NCBI GenBank assembly: GCA_021405325.1
Contig: QWII01000084.1
Location: 1-64,000 of the forward strand
Length of the DNA: 64,000 bases
Direction of reading: 5' to 3'
DNA from: Caldilinea sp. CFX5
GTDB taxonomy: Bacteria; Chloroflexota; Anaerolineae; Caldilineales; Caldilineaceae
The position numbers and the translations under genes were made by a program. Position 1 is the stretch's first letter, and every line of letters begins with the position of its first letter. Shown piece after piece: positions 45,392 through 53,711 of the stretch. The notes beneath the pieces were generated by a model, which made no database searches, was not told the DNA's origin, and saw nothing but the letters and a program-made list of their open reading frames with translations.

Positions 45392-45841
45392 TCACCTTGC
45401 CAGTTGTACGGTTTGATTCGCGCTGGGCCGGGCCAAAAGGCTATCTATACTCCACGACCAGGGGCGCGGGATCGCCAGGAACCAGAGCGCCGCCCCGGCC
45501 AGGGCCATGTTGCGCATCCACAACCCCTGTTCAATCACACGCATCTGCGGGTCGGTGATCGTCCAGTAGTTGTGCATCAACATGGTGACGGGCAGCAGAA
45601 AGATCACCAGCACCGCAATGCCTAAGGTTGGCCGGTAGCCGGTGAGCAGACTCAGCCCGCCGAGGATGAGCAGGATCGCGCCGACGATCACCGCCAGACC
45701 GGGCAGCGGCACGCCTTTGAAGGCGGCATAGCCCGCCATGCCGGCAAAATCGACAACGTTGTTGATGCCGTAATAGAGATAGAACCCGCCGACGACAAGG
45801 CGGCCCACAAAGGCGGCGAAGTTGCTGAAACGATTTGTCAT
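45392..45841 (-). CDS. DoxX-family membrane protein
   Basis: A 149-residue protein with four hydrophobic helices. FVGRLVVGGFYLYYGINNVVDFAGMAGYA is the DoxX opening, with a later LTGYRPTLGIAVLVIFLLPVTMLMHNYW. DoxX relatives serve as small quinone-related oxidoreductase subunits or membrane partners; the function here is unknown. Confidence 0.85.
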   Translation of the reverse strand: MTNRFSNFAAFVGRLVVGGFYLYYGINNVVDFAGMAGYAAFKGVPLPGLAVIVGAILLILGGLSLLTGYRPTLGIAVLVIFLLPVTMLMHNYWTITDPQMRVIEQGLWMRNMALAGAALWFLAIPRPWSWSIDSLLARPSANQTVQLAR

Positions 45842-45871
45842 GATTGACTCCTTCTGAAAGGCAATGTGGTG

Positions 45872-45928
45872 GTTAGTTGGTTAGTTAGTTGGTTGGCCGG
45901 GCGGGAAACCAACCAACTAACTAACTAT
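45872..45928. repeat. GGTTAGTTAGTTGGTTGG palindrome
   Basis: Tandem GGTTAGTT words pair with AACTAACTAACC words across a short centre. It lies upstream of the DoxX gene. Confidence 0.65.
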
Positions 45929-45934
45929 TTACGA

Positions 45935-46177
45935 CTAGCGATCAACCGTTCGCTCCCCAGTTTGGGCGCTGAGAAAGGTGCAGAGCGTCGCCAGGTCAGC
46001 GAAGAGGATCATTGTCCCGGTCTGCACACATAGCGCCGATGCCCGCCACGCCGATTGCGGGTGCGTCTGCCAGATGCGCACCAGATAGGAATGGTAGCCG
46101 GCGGCGCCAACCAGAGGCGCTGGCGGCGCGGCTTGGGTTGTGGACGTTGCTTCTTGCATGAGAGACACCTGCATCAC
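45935..46177 (-). CDS. Small conserved protein (about 75-80 residues)
   Basis: An 80-residue protein of unknown function. YHSYLVRIWQTHPQSAWRASALCVQTGTMILFADLATLCTFL follows a pattern I associate with small Chloroflexota proteins often beside BTAD regulators (YL-R-W, WRAS, FADL-L--FL). It is divergent from the SARP-type gene, and the CGTKATG array lies between them, so it could be a target of that regulator. A start at 46159 (MQEATST) is also possible. Confidence 0.6.
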   Translation of the reverse strand: MMQVSLMQEATSTTQAAPPAPLVGAAGYHSYLVRIWQTHPQSAWRASALCVQTGTMILFADLATLCTFLSAQTGERTVDR

Positions 46178-46216
46178 TACTCGATCATTCGCTTGGCCAT
46201 TAGCATAGCGAACGCC

Positions 46217-46314
46217 CGTGATGGAAGCGTTATGAGAAGGACGCCGGATCGTGATGGAACGTGAAAAAATCGTGATGGAACGTGAAAAGATCGTTATGAA
46301 ATCATCCCGTTATG
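46217..46314 (+). promoter_or_regulatory. Helically phased array of CGTKATG heptamers
   Basis: Heptamers CGTGATG, CGTTATG or CGTGAAA start at 46217, 46228, 46250, 46260, 46271, 46281, 46292 and 46308. Steps are 11, 22, 10, 11, 10, 11 and 16 bases, so most lie on one face of the helix. Part of this is a perfect 21-base tandem repeat (46248-46268 and 46269-46289). SARP/BTAD regulators bind direct heptamer repeats at 11-base spacing, and such a regulator is encoded downstream. The last heptamer overlaps the -35 position of the candidate promoter at 46334. Confidence 0.72.
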
Positions 46315-46339
46315 TGGCGGGGGCGAGGTATGATACAAT
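46310..46339 (+). promoter_or_regulatory. Candidate promoter of the SARP-type regulator gene
   Basis: TACAAT at 46334-46339, with TTATGT at 46310-46315 as a poor -35, 18 bases apart. The poor -35 covered by the last heptamer is what an activator-dependent promoter would look like. The leader to the start codon is about 245 bases. Confidence 0.42.
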
Positions 46340-46586
46340 CAGATATACCATTTAATCTTGTATGCTTTATGGAGACATCAAGTGATTGCCGCTCAACCAC
46401 CGTCCCAAGCCGGGTGACTTTGCCGGCACTGATCTTGTGAAGGCGGCGGCTGTCAGCGTAATGTTACAACCGATCGCGGCAAAGATATGGTAAAGTGCTG
46501 ATCGTTCAAGCAATACGTGATAGAGGTGTAGCAACCGAATCGCAGAAAGCCGGCCGGTGGTTATCACGACCAGTGAGACAAAGAGC

Positions 46587-49500
46587 ATGGCGCATCTTTC
46601 GCTGACCCTGTTAGGCCAATTTCAAGTACGGCTTGCCGATCAACTGCTCACCAGCTTTGAATCGGATAAGGTGCGCGCCCTCTTGTGCTACCTGGCGGTC
46701 GAGCCGAGCGGCGTACCCCATAGCCGCGACACGCTGGCGGCGCTCTTATGGCCGGGCTACAATGATGAAAGCGCCCGCACCAGTTTGCGCCAGACGCTCT
46801 ATCATTTGCGCAAGCTGCTGGGAGATGATCGCCAGGAAGCGGCGGATGCGGCCCCCTTTCTGCTGGTCACCCGCCAGACCATTGCCTTGAATCCGGCTGC
46901 GCCTTACCAGGTCGATGTGCATCAATTGGGCGCGCTGGTAGCGGCTACGGCCGGCCATGATCATCGCACCTTGGCCGATTGTGCGGCGTGCCGGCAACGG
47001 CTGCGTCAGGCCGTTGACCTCTATGGCGGCGAGTTTCTGGCCGGCTTTACCATTGCCGACAGCGCCCCCTTTGAGGAGTGGCGACGCATTACCCAGGAGC
47101 AATTGCATGGGCAGGCGCTGGCCGCGCTCACCCAATTGGCCGAAGCCGCCGAAGCCGCGCTGGATTTTCCAGAAGCGCAGCACTATGCCGAGCGCCAGTT
47201 ACAGTTGGAGCCGTGGCGGGAAGCCGCACACCGGCAGATCATGCGCGTCCTGGCCCAAAGCGGCCAACGCGCTGCTGCCTTGGCCCACTACCAACGCTGC
47301 TGCCAAATCCTGCGCACCGAACTGAACGTCGAACCGGATCGGGAAACCACCGCGCTCTTTGAACAAATTCGCATCGGCACGTTTGACAAGGTGACAAGTG
47401 CCAGGGTGACAAGTGACGCGGTGACTGAGCTTGTCGAAGTCACCGCGTCACTTGTCACCCTGGCGCCCCCGCACAACCTGCCCGCGACCCTCACCCCCTT
47501 TATTGGACGCGCTAGCGAATTGGCGAAGTTGCTGACGCAGTTGCAACACCCGGACTGCCGGTTATTAACGCTGGTTGGACCAGGTGGCATGGGCAAAACG
47601 CGGCTGGCCTTGGAGGTGGCGCGCCAACGGCTGGACAACTACGCTGACGGCGTTTTCTTTGTATCGCTGGCTCCGCTCACAGGCGTTGAGGCGGTCGCGC
47701 CGACCATTGCCGCAACGCTGGGGCTAACGCTGACGGGCGGCGATCCACCGACGGCGTTGGTGAAAGTGCTGGCATCCAAGCAACTGCTGCTCATTTTGGA
47801 TAATTTTGAACATCTCCTGGGCGCGGCGGGGCTGGTGGCCGCTCTGCTCCAACGTGCGCCGCGCATCCAGATCCTTGTCACCTCGCGCGCCCGGCTCAAT
47901 CTCCAGGGTGAATACTTTGCAATGGTGCAACCCTTGCGCTTCGGCGGCGCGTTGACCGTGGCCGCGGCGACGAATGCCGATGCTGTTCGCCTCTTTGTCC
48001 AAAGCGCCAACCGCAGCCAACCGGACTTTCGCCTCGATCCAAACAATCTGCCGGCGGTTTTGCACATCTGTCAATTGGTGGAAGGGATGCCGCTGGGATT
48101 GGAGATGGCCGCCGGCTGGGTTGAATTGTTATCATTGGCGGAGATTGCCGCCGAAATTGAACGCAGCGTCGATTTCCTGACCGTCGAGTGGGCCAATGCG
48201 CCAGAGCGCCAACGCAGTATGCGTGCCGTTTTTGACTGGTCCTGGCGTCTGCTCACCGACACGGAGCAGAAAGTCTTCCGTCAATTGGCCCTTTTTCGGG
48301 GTGGCTTTACCCGTGAAGCCGCCGAACAGGTGGCTGGCGCTTCGCTGCGGGTGTTGGCGGCGTTGGTGCACAAATCGTTGGTGCGGCGGGTGGAGAATAA
48401 CGCCGTTCCAGGGAGCGCCCGTTATGATATTCATGAACTGTTGCGTCAGTTGGCAGAGGAACACCTACGCACTTCGGCTGAACATGAGCAGGTGGCGGCG
48501 CGGCACAGTCGCTTTTATTTAGCGTATGTTGCGGCGCGGGAAGCGCGGCTTGCGCGCCAGGAACCACGCGAAGCGGCGGTGGAAATCCAAGAGGAGATTG
48601 ACAATATTCGCCAAGCGTGGCGTTGCGCCGTCCAACGGCTGGATTTCCCCGCTTTGCAACGTAGCGCCTGGGCATTGCACTCCTTTCATCGTCACACCGG
48701 CTCCTCTGCGGAAGCGCTCCAAGCCTTTCAGTTGATTGCTGATTGTTTTCCTGCGCTATCTGAGCCAGCGCTTACCCAATCATTGGCGCCGCAGCAAAAT
48801 CCAGCGCCCGTCAGTCGCTTGGTCGCCATTTATGCCTATTTGCTCGCCATCCAGAACAAAGTGGAGCAAGCTGTCGTTGTGGCTGCGCGCGGTCTGGCGT
48901 GGGCGCAAGCCGAAGACGAAGCCGATGCCGCGGCGCTCTGCCATCTCAGTTGGGGACAAGCGTTCCGCCTACAAGGACATCAAGCCGCAGCCCAAGACCA
49001 GTTTGAGCGAGCCTTGCAGGTCGCGCGCACGGTAGAAAACGCCCCAGGCAAGAGCGAACTGCTCTATGATGTGGAGTGTTCGGCCACTATGTTATTAGGT
49101 GCGTTTGAAGCGGATTGGGGAAATAATCATGCGGCGCGCGCCCAGATGGGGCAAGGGTTGCAACTGGCGCAAACCCTAGGGAAGCGGCGGATGCAAACGA
49201 CGTTGTTGATTAACATGGCTGATATTGCCCGCAACATGGGCGCCTACCCAGCGGCCCGGCAGGAGTATGAAGAGGCCATTCGCCTCACCCGGCAAATCGA
49301 CTTTCGCTGGGGTGAGGGGGTTGGTCAACTGGAACTGGGCGATGTTGTCCGCAAGCAAGGCGAGTACAGCTACGCCGCCCAGCTCATGACAAGCGCCTAT
49401 ACCCTTTTGCAGGAGATTGGCGAGCATGGCAAAACCGCCCTGGCGCTGACCTGGCTGGGGCGTCTCTATGCCTATCTGGGGGATAGCACAGCGGCAGAAG

Positions 49501-50177
49501 CCTGGCTGACGCGCTATCAACAGGTCACTGCGCAAGTCAGGGGTTGGGAAGCTGAAATTGACTACTACCAAGCGCGCACGGTCCTTGCCTTACAATGTGG
49601 GGAGCTAGCCCAAGCGCTTGCCTATGCCACCCAAGGTTGGCAGATCGGCCAAAGCCGCAGCCTGCCCGATGTCCAAGCCTATGCGCTCATTGGGATCGGT
49701 CACGCACAGCGGCAGGTCGGTCAATTGATGGCTGCCGCATCCGCTTACCAGCAAGCCCTTGCGCTTTACACTACGATTCAGCGCCCGGACTTGGCAACCG
49801 AGGCAATGGCCGGGTTGGCGGCCATTGCGCAACAGCAAGGCGATCAGCCGCAGGCGCTGCATCTGGCAGATACGCTGCTGGGGCAACTGGCGGAACAGCC
49901 AACTGTCGGTTTGGATGAACCCTTTTTTCTCTATCTCACCTGTTACCAGATCCTGGCCGCCGCCCATGATCCGCGTGCCACGGCGCTCCTACAGCAAGGC
50001 CAGCGCGTCCTCCAACGGTATGCCGACCAGATCATCAGTGACAGCTTGCGGCGCTCCTTCTGGGAAAATGTACCGATCCATACCGCACTCCATCAGGCGT
50101 ACAGTCACCAATCAGCAGCCATTGTGTACACCAATGGCGAATACAGGCAACCATTGGCGGCTGTACCCGTCCCGTAG
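46587..50177 (+). CDS. SARP/BTAD-domain transcriptional regulator with NB-ARC and TPR domains
   Basis: A 1196-residue AfsR-like activator. Residues 1-100 are a winged-helix DNA-binding domain (LSLTLLGQFQVRLADQLL; ARTSLRQTLYHLRKLLGD), and residues 105-260 the BTAD domain (DLYGGEFLAGF, WREAAHRQIMRVLAQSGQRAAALAHYQRC). An in-frame palindrome encodes about residues 271-293. The NTPase domain follows, with Walker A GPGGMGKTRLA and Walker B LLILDNFEHLL. From about residue 650 the protein is made of TPR helices. ATG 46587 is preferred to GTG 46557. Such proteins activate neighbouring genes on ligand or partner binding; the upstream CGTKATG array suggests self-regulation. Confidence 0.9.
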   Translation: MAHLSLTLLGQFQVRLADQLLTSFESDKVRALLCYLAVEPSGVPHSRDTLAALLWPGYNDESARTSLRQTLYHLRKLLGDDRQEAADAAPFLLVTRQTIALNPAAPYQVDVHQLGALVAATAGHDHRTLADCAACRQRLRQAVDLYGGEFLAGFTIADSAPFEEWRRITQEQLHGQALAALTQLAEAAEAALDFPEAQHYAERQLQLEPWREAAHRQIMRVLAQSGQRAAALAHYQRCCQILRTELNVEPDRETTALFEQIRIGTFDKVTSARVTSDAVTELVEVTASLVTLAPPHNLPATLTPFIGRASELAKLLTQLQHPDCRLLTLVGPGGMGKTRLALEVARQRLDNYADGVFFVSLAPLTGVEAVAPTIAATLGLTLTGGDPPTALVKVLASKQLLLILDNFEHLLGAAGLVAALLQRAPRIQILVTSRARLNLQGEYFAMVQPLRFGGALTVAAATNADAVRLFVQSANRSQPDFRLDPNNLPAVLHICQLVEGMPLGLEMAAGWVELLSLAEIAAEIERSVDFLTVEWANAPERQRSMRAVFDWSWRLLTDTEQKVFRQLALFRGGFTREAAEQVAGASLRVLAALVHKSLVRRVENNAVPGSARYDIHELLRQLAEEHLRTSAEHEQVAARHSRFYLAYVAAREARLARQEPREAAVEIQEEIDNIRQAWRCAVQRLDFPALQRSAWALHSFHRHTGSSAEALQAFQLIADCFPALSEPALTQSLAPQQNPAPVSRLVAIYAYLLAIQNKVEQAVVVAARGLAWAQAEDEADAAALCHLSWGQAFRLQGHQAAAQDQFERALQVARTVENAPGKSELLYDVECSATMLLGAFEADWGNNHAARAQMGQGLQLAQTLGKRRMQTTLLINMADIARNMGAYPAARQEYEEAIRLTRQIDFRWGEGVGQLELGDVVRKQGEYSYAAQLMTSAYTLLQEIGEHGKTALALTWLGRLYAYLGDSTAAEAWLTRYQQVTAQVRGWEAEIDYYQARTVLALQCGELAQALAYATQGWQIGQSRSLPDVQAYALIGIGHAQRQVGQLMAAASAYQQALALYTTIQRPDLATEAMAGLAAIAQQQGDQPQALHLADTLLGQLAEQPTVGLDEPFFLYLTCYQILAAAHDPRATALLQQGQRVLQRYADQIISDSLRRSFWENVPIHTALHQAYSHQSAAIVYTNGEYRQPLAAVPVP
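47400..47464 (+). repeat. Family D palindrome inside a coding region
   Basis: Perfect 27-base arms (47400-47426 and 47438-47464) around GAGCTTGTCGA (47427-47437). It is translated in frame as ARVTSDAVTELVEVTASLVT within the linker between the BTAD and NB-ARC domains. It has no stop in the reading frame used. Confidence 0.9.
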
Positions 50178-50252
50178 ACCGCTTGCATTTGGGGTAAAAG
50201 AAGGATGATACCCTTCCCCAATCTAAACACAAGCAGCCCTACGGGACGGGCA
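50163..50252. terminator. Inverted repeat between convergent genes
   Basis: GTACCCGTCCCGTAG at 50163-50177 pairs with CTACGGGACGGGCAG at 50236-50250. The left arm holds the stop of the regulator gene. It could stop transcription from both sides. Confidence 0.5.
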
Positions 50253-50254
50253 GC

Positions 50255-51697
50255 TTACCCGTGCCCGACATAGATGGTCTTGGTGCGAGTGTAGAACTCA
50301 ATGGCGGCCTGACCTTGTTCCTTGAAGGTGTTGGCGCTGGAGTTTTTGAAGCCGCCAAAGGGCGCTTGCAGGGCAAGGCCCGTGGTCGGCTCGTTGATCT
50401 TGACGACGCCGGCTTCAATGCGGTTGGCAAAGGTAAAGGCTTTTTGCAAGTCGTTGGTGACAATGGCGGCGGAGAGGCCAAACTGGATGCTGTTGGCTTT
50501 CTCAATGGCGTCGTCCACATTTTTGGCCCGAATCACGCTGATGACGGGGCCGAAAATCTCTTCTTGGGCAATACGCATCTTGATATCGACATCGTTGAAG
50601 ACGGTCGGCTGAACATAATAACCGCCCTCTTTGGCGCGATCGCCGCCGGTGAGCAGCTTGGCGCCTTCCTCTTTGCCGATCTTGATATAATCGAGATCGG
50701 TCTTCAGTTGATCCTCGCTGACCGCCGGCCCCATCGTGACGCCGCTTTCCAAGCCGTTGCCGACAACAAGGCTGCGTGCTTTCGCCGTCAACGCCGCGGC
50801 AAAGTCATCGGCAATGCCCTCTTCGACAATCACCCGACTGGCAGCCGTACACGCCTGGCCGGTGAGACCAAAGCCGCTGACTGACGCCAGTTGCACCGCC
50901 TTGTCAATGTCGGCATCATTGAGAACGATCATCGGGTTTTTGCCGCCCATTTCCAATTGGACACGGGTCAGGTTGGGCATGGCCTTTTCGTAAATCTTCA
51001 TCCCCACGCTATAAGAGCCGGTGAAGCTGATGCCGCTGAGGCCCTGATTGCCCACCAAGACATCACCCACCAGCCGCCCGGAGCCGGTGATCAAGTTGAC
51101 GACGCCCTTGGGCAAGCCGGCCTCCACCAGGACTTCAACCAGGCGATAGGCCGATTCCGGCGTAAAGGAAGCCGGTTTGAAGACCACCGTGTTCCCGTAG
51201 ATCAATGCCGGCGCCATCTTCCAGGCCGGAATGGCAATGGGGAAATTCCACGGCGTCACCAGCGCCACCACACCCAACGGTTCACGACGGGTGTAGAGTA
51301 ATTCGCCGCCGGTATTGCTGGGGAGGACATCGCCGCCGGCGCGCCAGCCCTCGCCGGCATAGTATTTGAAGATGTCGCGGGCGCGCAGCACTTCGCCGGT
51401 CGCCTCGGCGCGGGTCTTGCCCTCCTCGCGACTCAAGATTTCCGCCAACTCTTTTTGCCGAGCATCCAGAATTTGGCTGGCTTTGTCCAGAATGGCGCCA
51501 CGGGCCGGCGCCGGCATGTTTGCCCACGCCGGCAGCGCCGCCTTAGCGGCAGCCACGGCGGCATTGACATCGGCGGCAGTAGCCGATGGAAAGGCGCCAA
51601 TCACTTCATCAATTTTGGCGGGGTTGCGATTTTCAAAGGTCGCGCCATTGGCGGCGGCAACCCACTCTCCAGCGATCAGGTTTTTGAAGGTCTGCAT
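50255..51697 (-). CDS. Aldehyde dehydrogenase, 2-oxoglutarate-semialdehyde-type
   Basis: A 480-residue NAD(P)-dependent enzyme. The catalytic cysteine is in GQACTAASR, the general base in LEMGGKNPMIV, and the cofactor loop is FTGSYSVGMKIY. The sequence is closest in style to succinate-semialdehyde and 2-oxoglutarate-semialdehyde dehydrogenases (AGEWVAAANGATFENRNPA; WNFPIAIPAWKMAPALIYGNTVVFKPA). GAGGAGACAACA is the ribosome-binding site. With the FAH-family gene upstream and glucarate dehydratase nearby, oxidation of 2-oxoglutarate semialdehyde is a reasonable inference. Confidence 0.88.
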   Translation of the reverse strand: MQTFKNLIAGEWVAAANGATFENRNPAKIDEVIGAFPSATAADVNAAVAAAKAALPAWANMPAPARGAILDKASQILDARQKELAEILSREEGKTRAEATGEVLRARDIFKYYAGEGWRAGGDVLPSNTGGELLYTRREPLGVVALVTPWNFPIAIPAWKMAPALIYGNTVVFKPASFTPESAYRLVEVLVEAGLPKGVVNLITGSGRLVGDVLVGNQGLSGISFTGSYSVGMKIYEKAMPNLTRVQLEMGGKNPMIVLNDADIDKAVQLASVSGFGLTGQACTAASRVIVEEGIADDFAAALTAKARSLVVGNGLESGVTMGPAVSEDQLKTDLDYIKIGKEEGAKLLTGGDRAKEGGYYVQPTVFNDVDIKMRIAQEEIFGPVISVIRAKNVDDAIEKANSIQFGLSAAIVTNDLQKAFTFANRIEAGVVKINEPTTGLALQAPFGGFKNSSANTFKEQGQAAIEFYTRTKTIYVGHG

Positions 51698-51746
51698 TGT
51701 TGTCTCCTCTTCTGGCTCACGTTACACAAGCCCTCGAATCATGAAC

Positions 51747-51809
51747 CGTAGGTGCGGTTTGTAACCGCACGGCTTCCAGAGAAACGTGCGGTTACAAACC
51801 GCACCTACG
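51747..51809. repeat. CGTAGGTGCGGTTTGTAACC palindrome
   Basis: Two 25-base arms, 51747-51771 and 51785-51809, are exact complements. The centre is GCTTCCAGAGAAA. It lies between the NUDIX and aldehyde dehydrogenase genes, and no target duplication is seen. Confidence 0.8.
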
Positions 51810-51843
51810 ATCGCGAAATTATTTCAAAGCGGGGCGATGTGTA

Positions 51844-52398
51844 TCATGATTTGCTATTTCTAACCACGGCTAGCGCGGTTTGCAAAAAAAACTGTTCGCT
51901 TTCCAATAACGGCACGTGGGCAAGTTGGGCCAGAGACACAAACTCAGCGCCCAACTCGTAGCCACCTTGTTCCCTGGCTTCGGCGTGATAGGTCACGGCC
52001 TGGGCGATATAGACAAGCTGGGCAAACGCCGGATCGGGAGCGTTGATATGCGGGGGTTTGGGGGTCAAGCGGTAAAAGTGCTTGAACCCCAAGAGCGGGC
52101 CAATGGTGACCTGCCAACCGGTCTCTTCCAACACTTCACGGCTGGCTGTCTCGCTATAGCTCTCGTCGGCTTCCCGGCGTCCGCCAGGTAGAATATGCCG
52201 GCCATCGGGGTCTTGGACAACCAATACCGCCTCATCGCGGAAAACAACGGCCCGCACCGATGTGATGAATTCATCTGGCGGCGGCAGCGGGTGCAGATAG
52301 GTGTTGACCTGGAAACGCGCTGCCGGCCAGTCGTAAAATTCTGTACCCAGGCTGGTCAGCGGCGCGATAAAGGTCTGCAAAGCGTCGGTAGCGGCCAT
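51844..52398 (-). CDS. NUDIX hydrolase
   Basis: A 184-residue pyrophosphohydrolase. The NUDIX box is GGRREADESYSETASREVLEETGW, with all the acidic residues of the consensus. VRAVVFRDEAVLVVQDPDGRHILPG leads into it. The substrate, a nucleoside diphosphate linked to some moiety, is unknown. The gene begins one base after the stop of the FAH-family gene, so the two are coupled. Confidence 0.9.
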   Translation of the reverse strand: MAATDALQTFIAPLTSLGTEFYDWPAARFQVNTYLHPLPPPDEFITSVRAVVFRDEAVLVVQDPDGRHILPGGRREADESYSETASREVLEETGWQVTIGPLLGFKHFYRLTPKPPHINAPDPAFAQLVYIAQAVTYHAEAREQGGYELGAEFVSLAQLAHVPLLESEQFFLQTALAVVRNSKS

Positions 52399-52399
52399 G

Positions 52400-53209
52400 T
52401 TACGCCACCCGGTTGTCTAACACCAACCCTTCAATCGTAATGCGGATCAGATCGCGAGACTGTAGCGTGAAATTGTCACCGGGAACAATACCGGTGCCGG
52501 TCATCAGGAAGACGCCCTGGGGGAAGCTCAGTTCGCGACAGAGATAGGCAGCCAGTTCGGGGAAGTTGCGCTTCATCTTGGAGGTCGCGGTTTCGCCTTC
52601 AAAGACCAGGTCGCCATTGCGCTCGATCTGCAGCTTGACGGTCAAGTTGGTCAGTTGGTCGGCGGTCGCCAGTTGGATGGCGGGGCCGATGGCGCAGGAG
52701 CCGTTGTAGGTCTTGGCCTGGGGCAGATAGAGTGGGTTGGCGCCTTCGATGTCGCGGGAAGACATATCGTTGCCGACCGTGTAGCCGACAATTTCGCCGT
52801 GGGCATTGATCACCAGCGTTACCTCTGGTTCCGGTACATTCCAGGTGGAATCGGCGCGGATGCGCACCGCTTCGCCGCTGCCCACGGTGCGCCAGCCCAG
52901 TTGTTTGAAGAAAATTTCGGGGCGCTCGGCCTCATAAACCTTCTGGTAGACATCAGCGACGGTCGATTCAGCCTTGCGCGCATCACGGCTGCGTAGATAG
53001 GTGACGCCGCTCCCCCACACTTCCTGACTGGCTTCAATGGGAACCAGCGTTTGGTCATGCGTTGGTTGACCGGCGAGGGATGAGAGCAGGGTGGTCATGG
53101 CCGACTGCGGGAGTGACAACAAAGCTGACAGGGTAAGCCCTTGGGGTAAAAGACGACTATCGACAGCCCAGCAGGGACCGGCGGCGGTTTGGTGGCGGGT
53201 GAGTTGCAT
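52400..53209 (-). CDS. Fumarylacetoacetate hydrolase-family protein, probable keto-deoxy sugar acid dehydratase
   Basis: A 269-residue FAH-fold enzyme. The metal-binding acidic residues are in VPEPEVTLVINAHGEIVGYTVGNDMSSRDIEGANPLYLPQAK, followed by YNGSCAIGPAI. That last stretch resembles FAH-type 2-keto-3-deoxy-arabinonate/xylonate dehydratases, which feed 2-oxoglutarate semialdehyde to an aldehyde dehydrogenase. The start at 53209 has GAGGAGGAAGCTT; an upstream ATG at 53248 lacks it. Isomerase or hydrolase activity cannot be ruled out. Confidence 0.85.
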   Translation of the reverse strand: MQLTRHQTAAGPCWAVDSRLLPQGLTLSALLSLPQSAMTTLLSSLAGQPTHDQTLVPIEASQEVWGSGVTYLRSRDARKAESTVADVYQKVYEAERPEIFFKQLGWRTVGSGEAVRIRADSTWNVPEPEVTLVINAHGEIVGYTVGNDMSSRDIEGANPLYLPQAKTYNGSCAIGPAIQLATADQLTNLTVKLQIERNGDLVFEGETATSKMKRNFPELAAYLCRELSFPQGVFLMTGTGIVPGDNFTLQSRDLIRITIEGLVLDNRVA

Positions 53210-53249
53210 AAGCTTCCTCCTCGTGCTTGGTAAATGGGTTGAACGCACA

Positions 53250-53607
53250 TAGCGTATTGACTCCCCCTAGTTTACCAGTGTTGCGCCTTCCTGCCAAGCG
53301 CCGGTAGCGCATCAAGGGTATTGTTAATAACTACGAGCGGGAGCGGCTTGGTAGTTACCTTTTTAGAGAGTTCAACTTACTAAAATTTTAGTGAACCGGT
53401 GTAATTTGCCCACTAGCATAGGTGTAATCCTCTCTAGTTGACTAGGAGATTACAGTCATTTCTGGTATAAACTAGATCTTACGTCAATGTTCCGTATTAC
53501 CAGACCATTCGCAGCATAGCCCAGTGCATACCCCAAAAGAGAGGAACTAGCCACCACTTTACCCAACGGTCAATCGTAACAAGAGGCCCCCATTGCTTAC
53601 GCTGTAA
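53250..53607. other. Intergenic region with palindrome remnants
   Basis: No gene. AACTACGAGCGGGAGCGGCT followed by TGGTAGTTAC (53331-53357) looks like a truncated family B element, its right end shared with 4535-4552 and 111-126. TGTAATCCTC and GAGATTACA near 53430-53457 make a small hairpin. Confidence 0.5.
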
Positions 53608-53668
53608 GTAACTATTCAGCCCGCTCCTGGCCAGTCACGGACTGGCCAGGAGCGGGCTGAATAGTTAC
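53608..53668. mobile_element. 61-bp family B palindrome with 8-bp target duplication
   Basis: Ends GTAACTATTCAGC and GCTGAATAGTTAC; the arms are nearly perfect through GCTCCTGGCCAGTC. The flanking CGCTGTAA at 53600-53607 is repeated exactly at 53669-53676. It is the shortest family B copy and lies 43 bases before the start of the giant beta-helix gene. Confidence 0.88.
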
Positions 53669-53711
53669 CGCTGTAACAACAAATGGATTCTTTTTGCACA
53701 AGGAGCCATCC

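Noticed and set aside
46248..46289. Possible CRISPR or minisatellite (21-base tandem repeat)
   Set aside because: There are only two exact copies, no spacers and no cas genes. The 10-11 base phasing of the heptamers fits an operator better.
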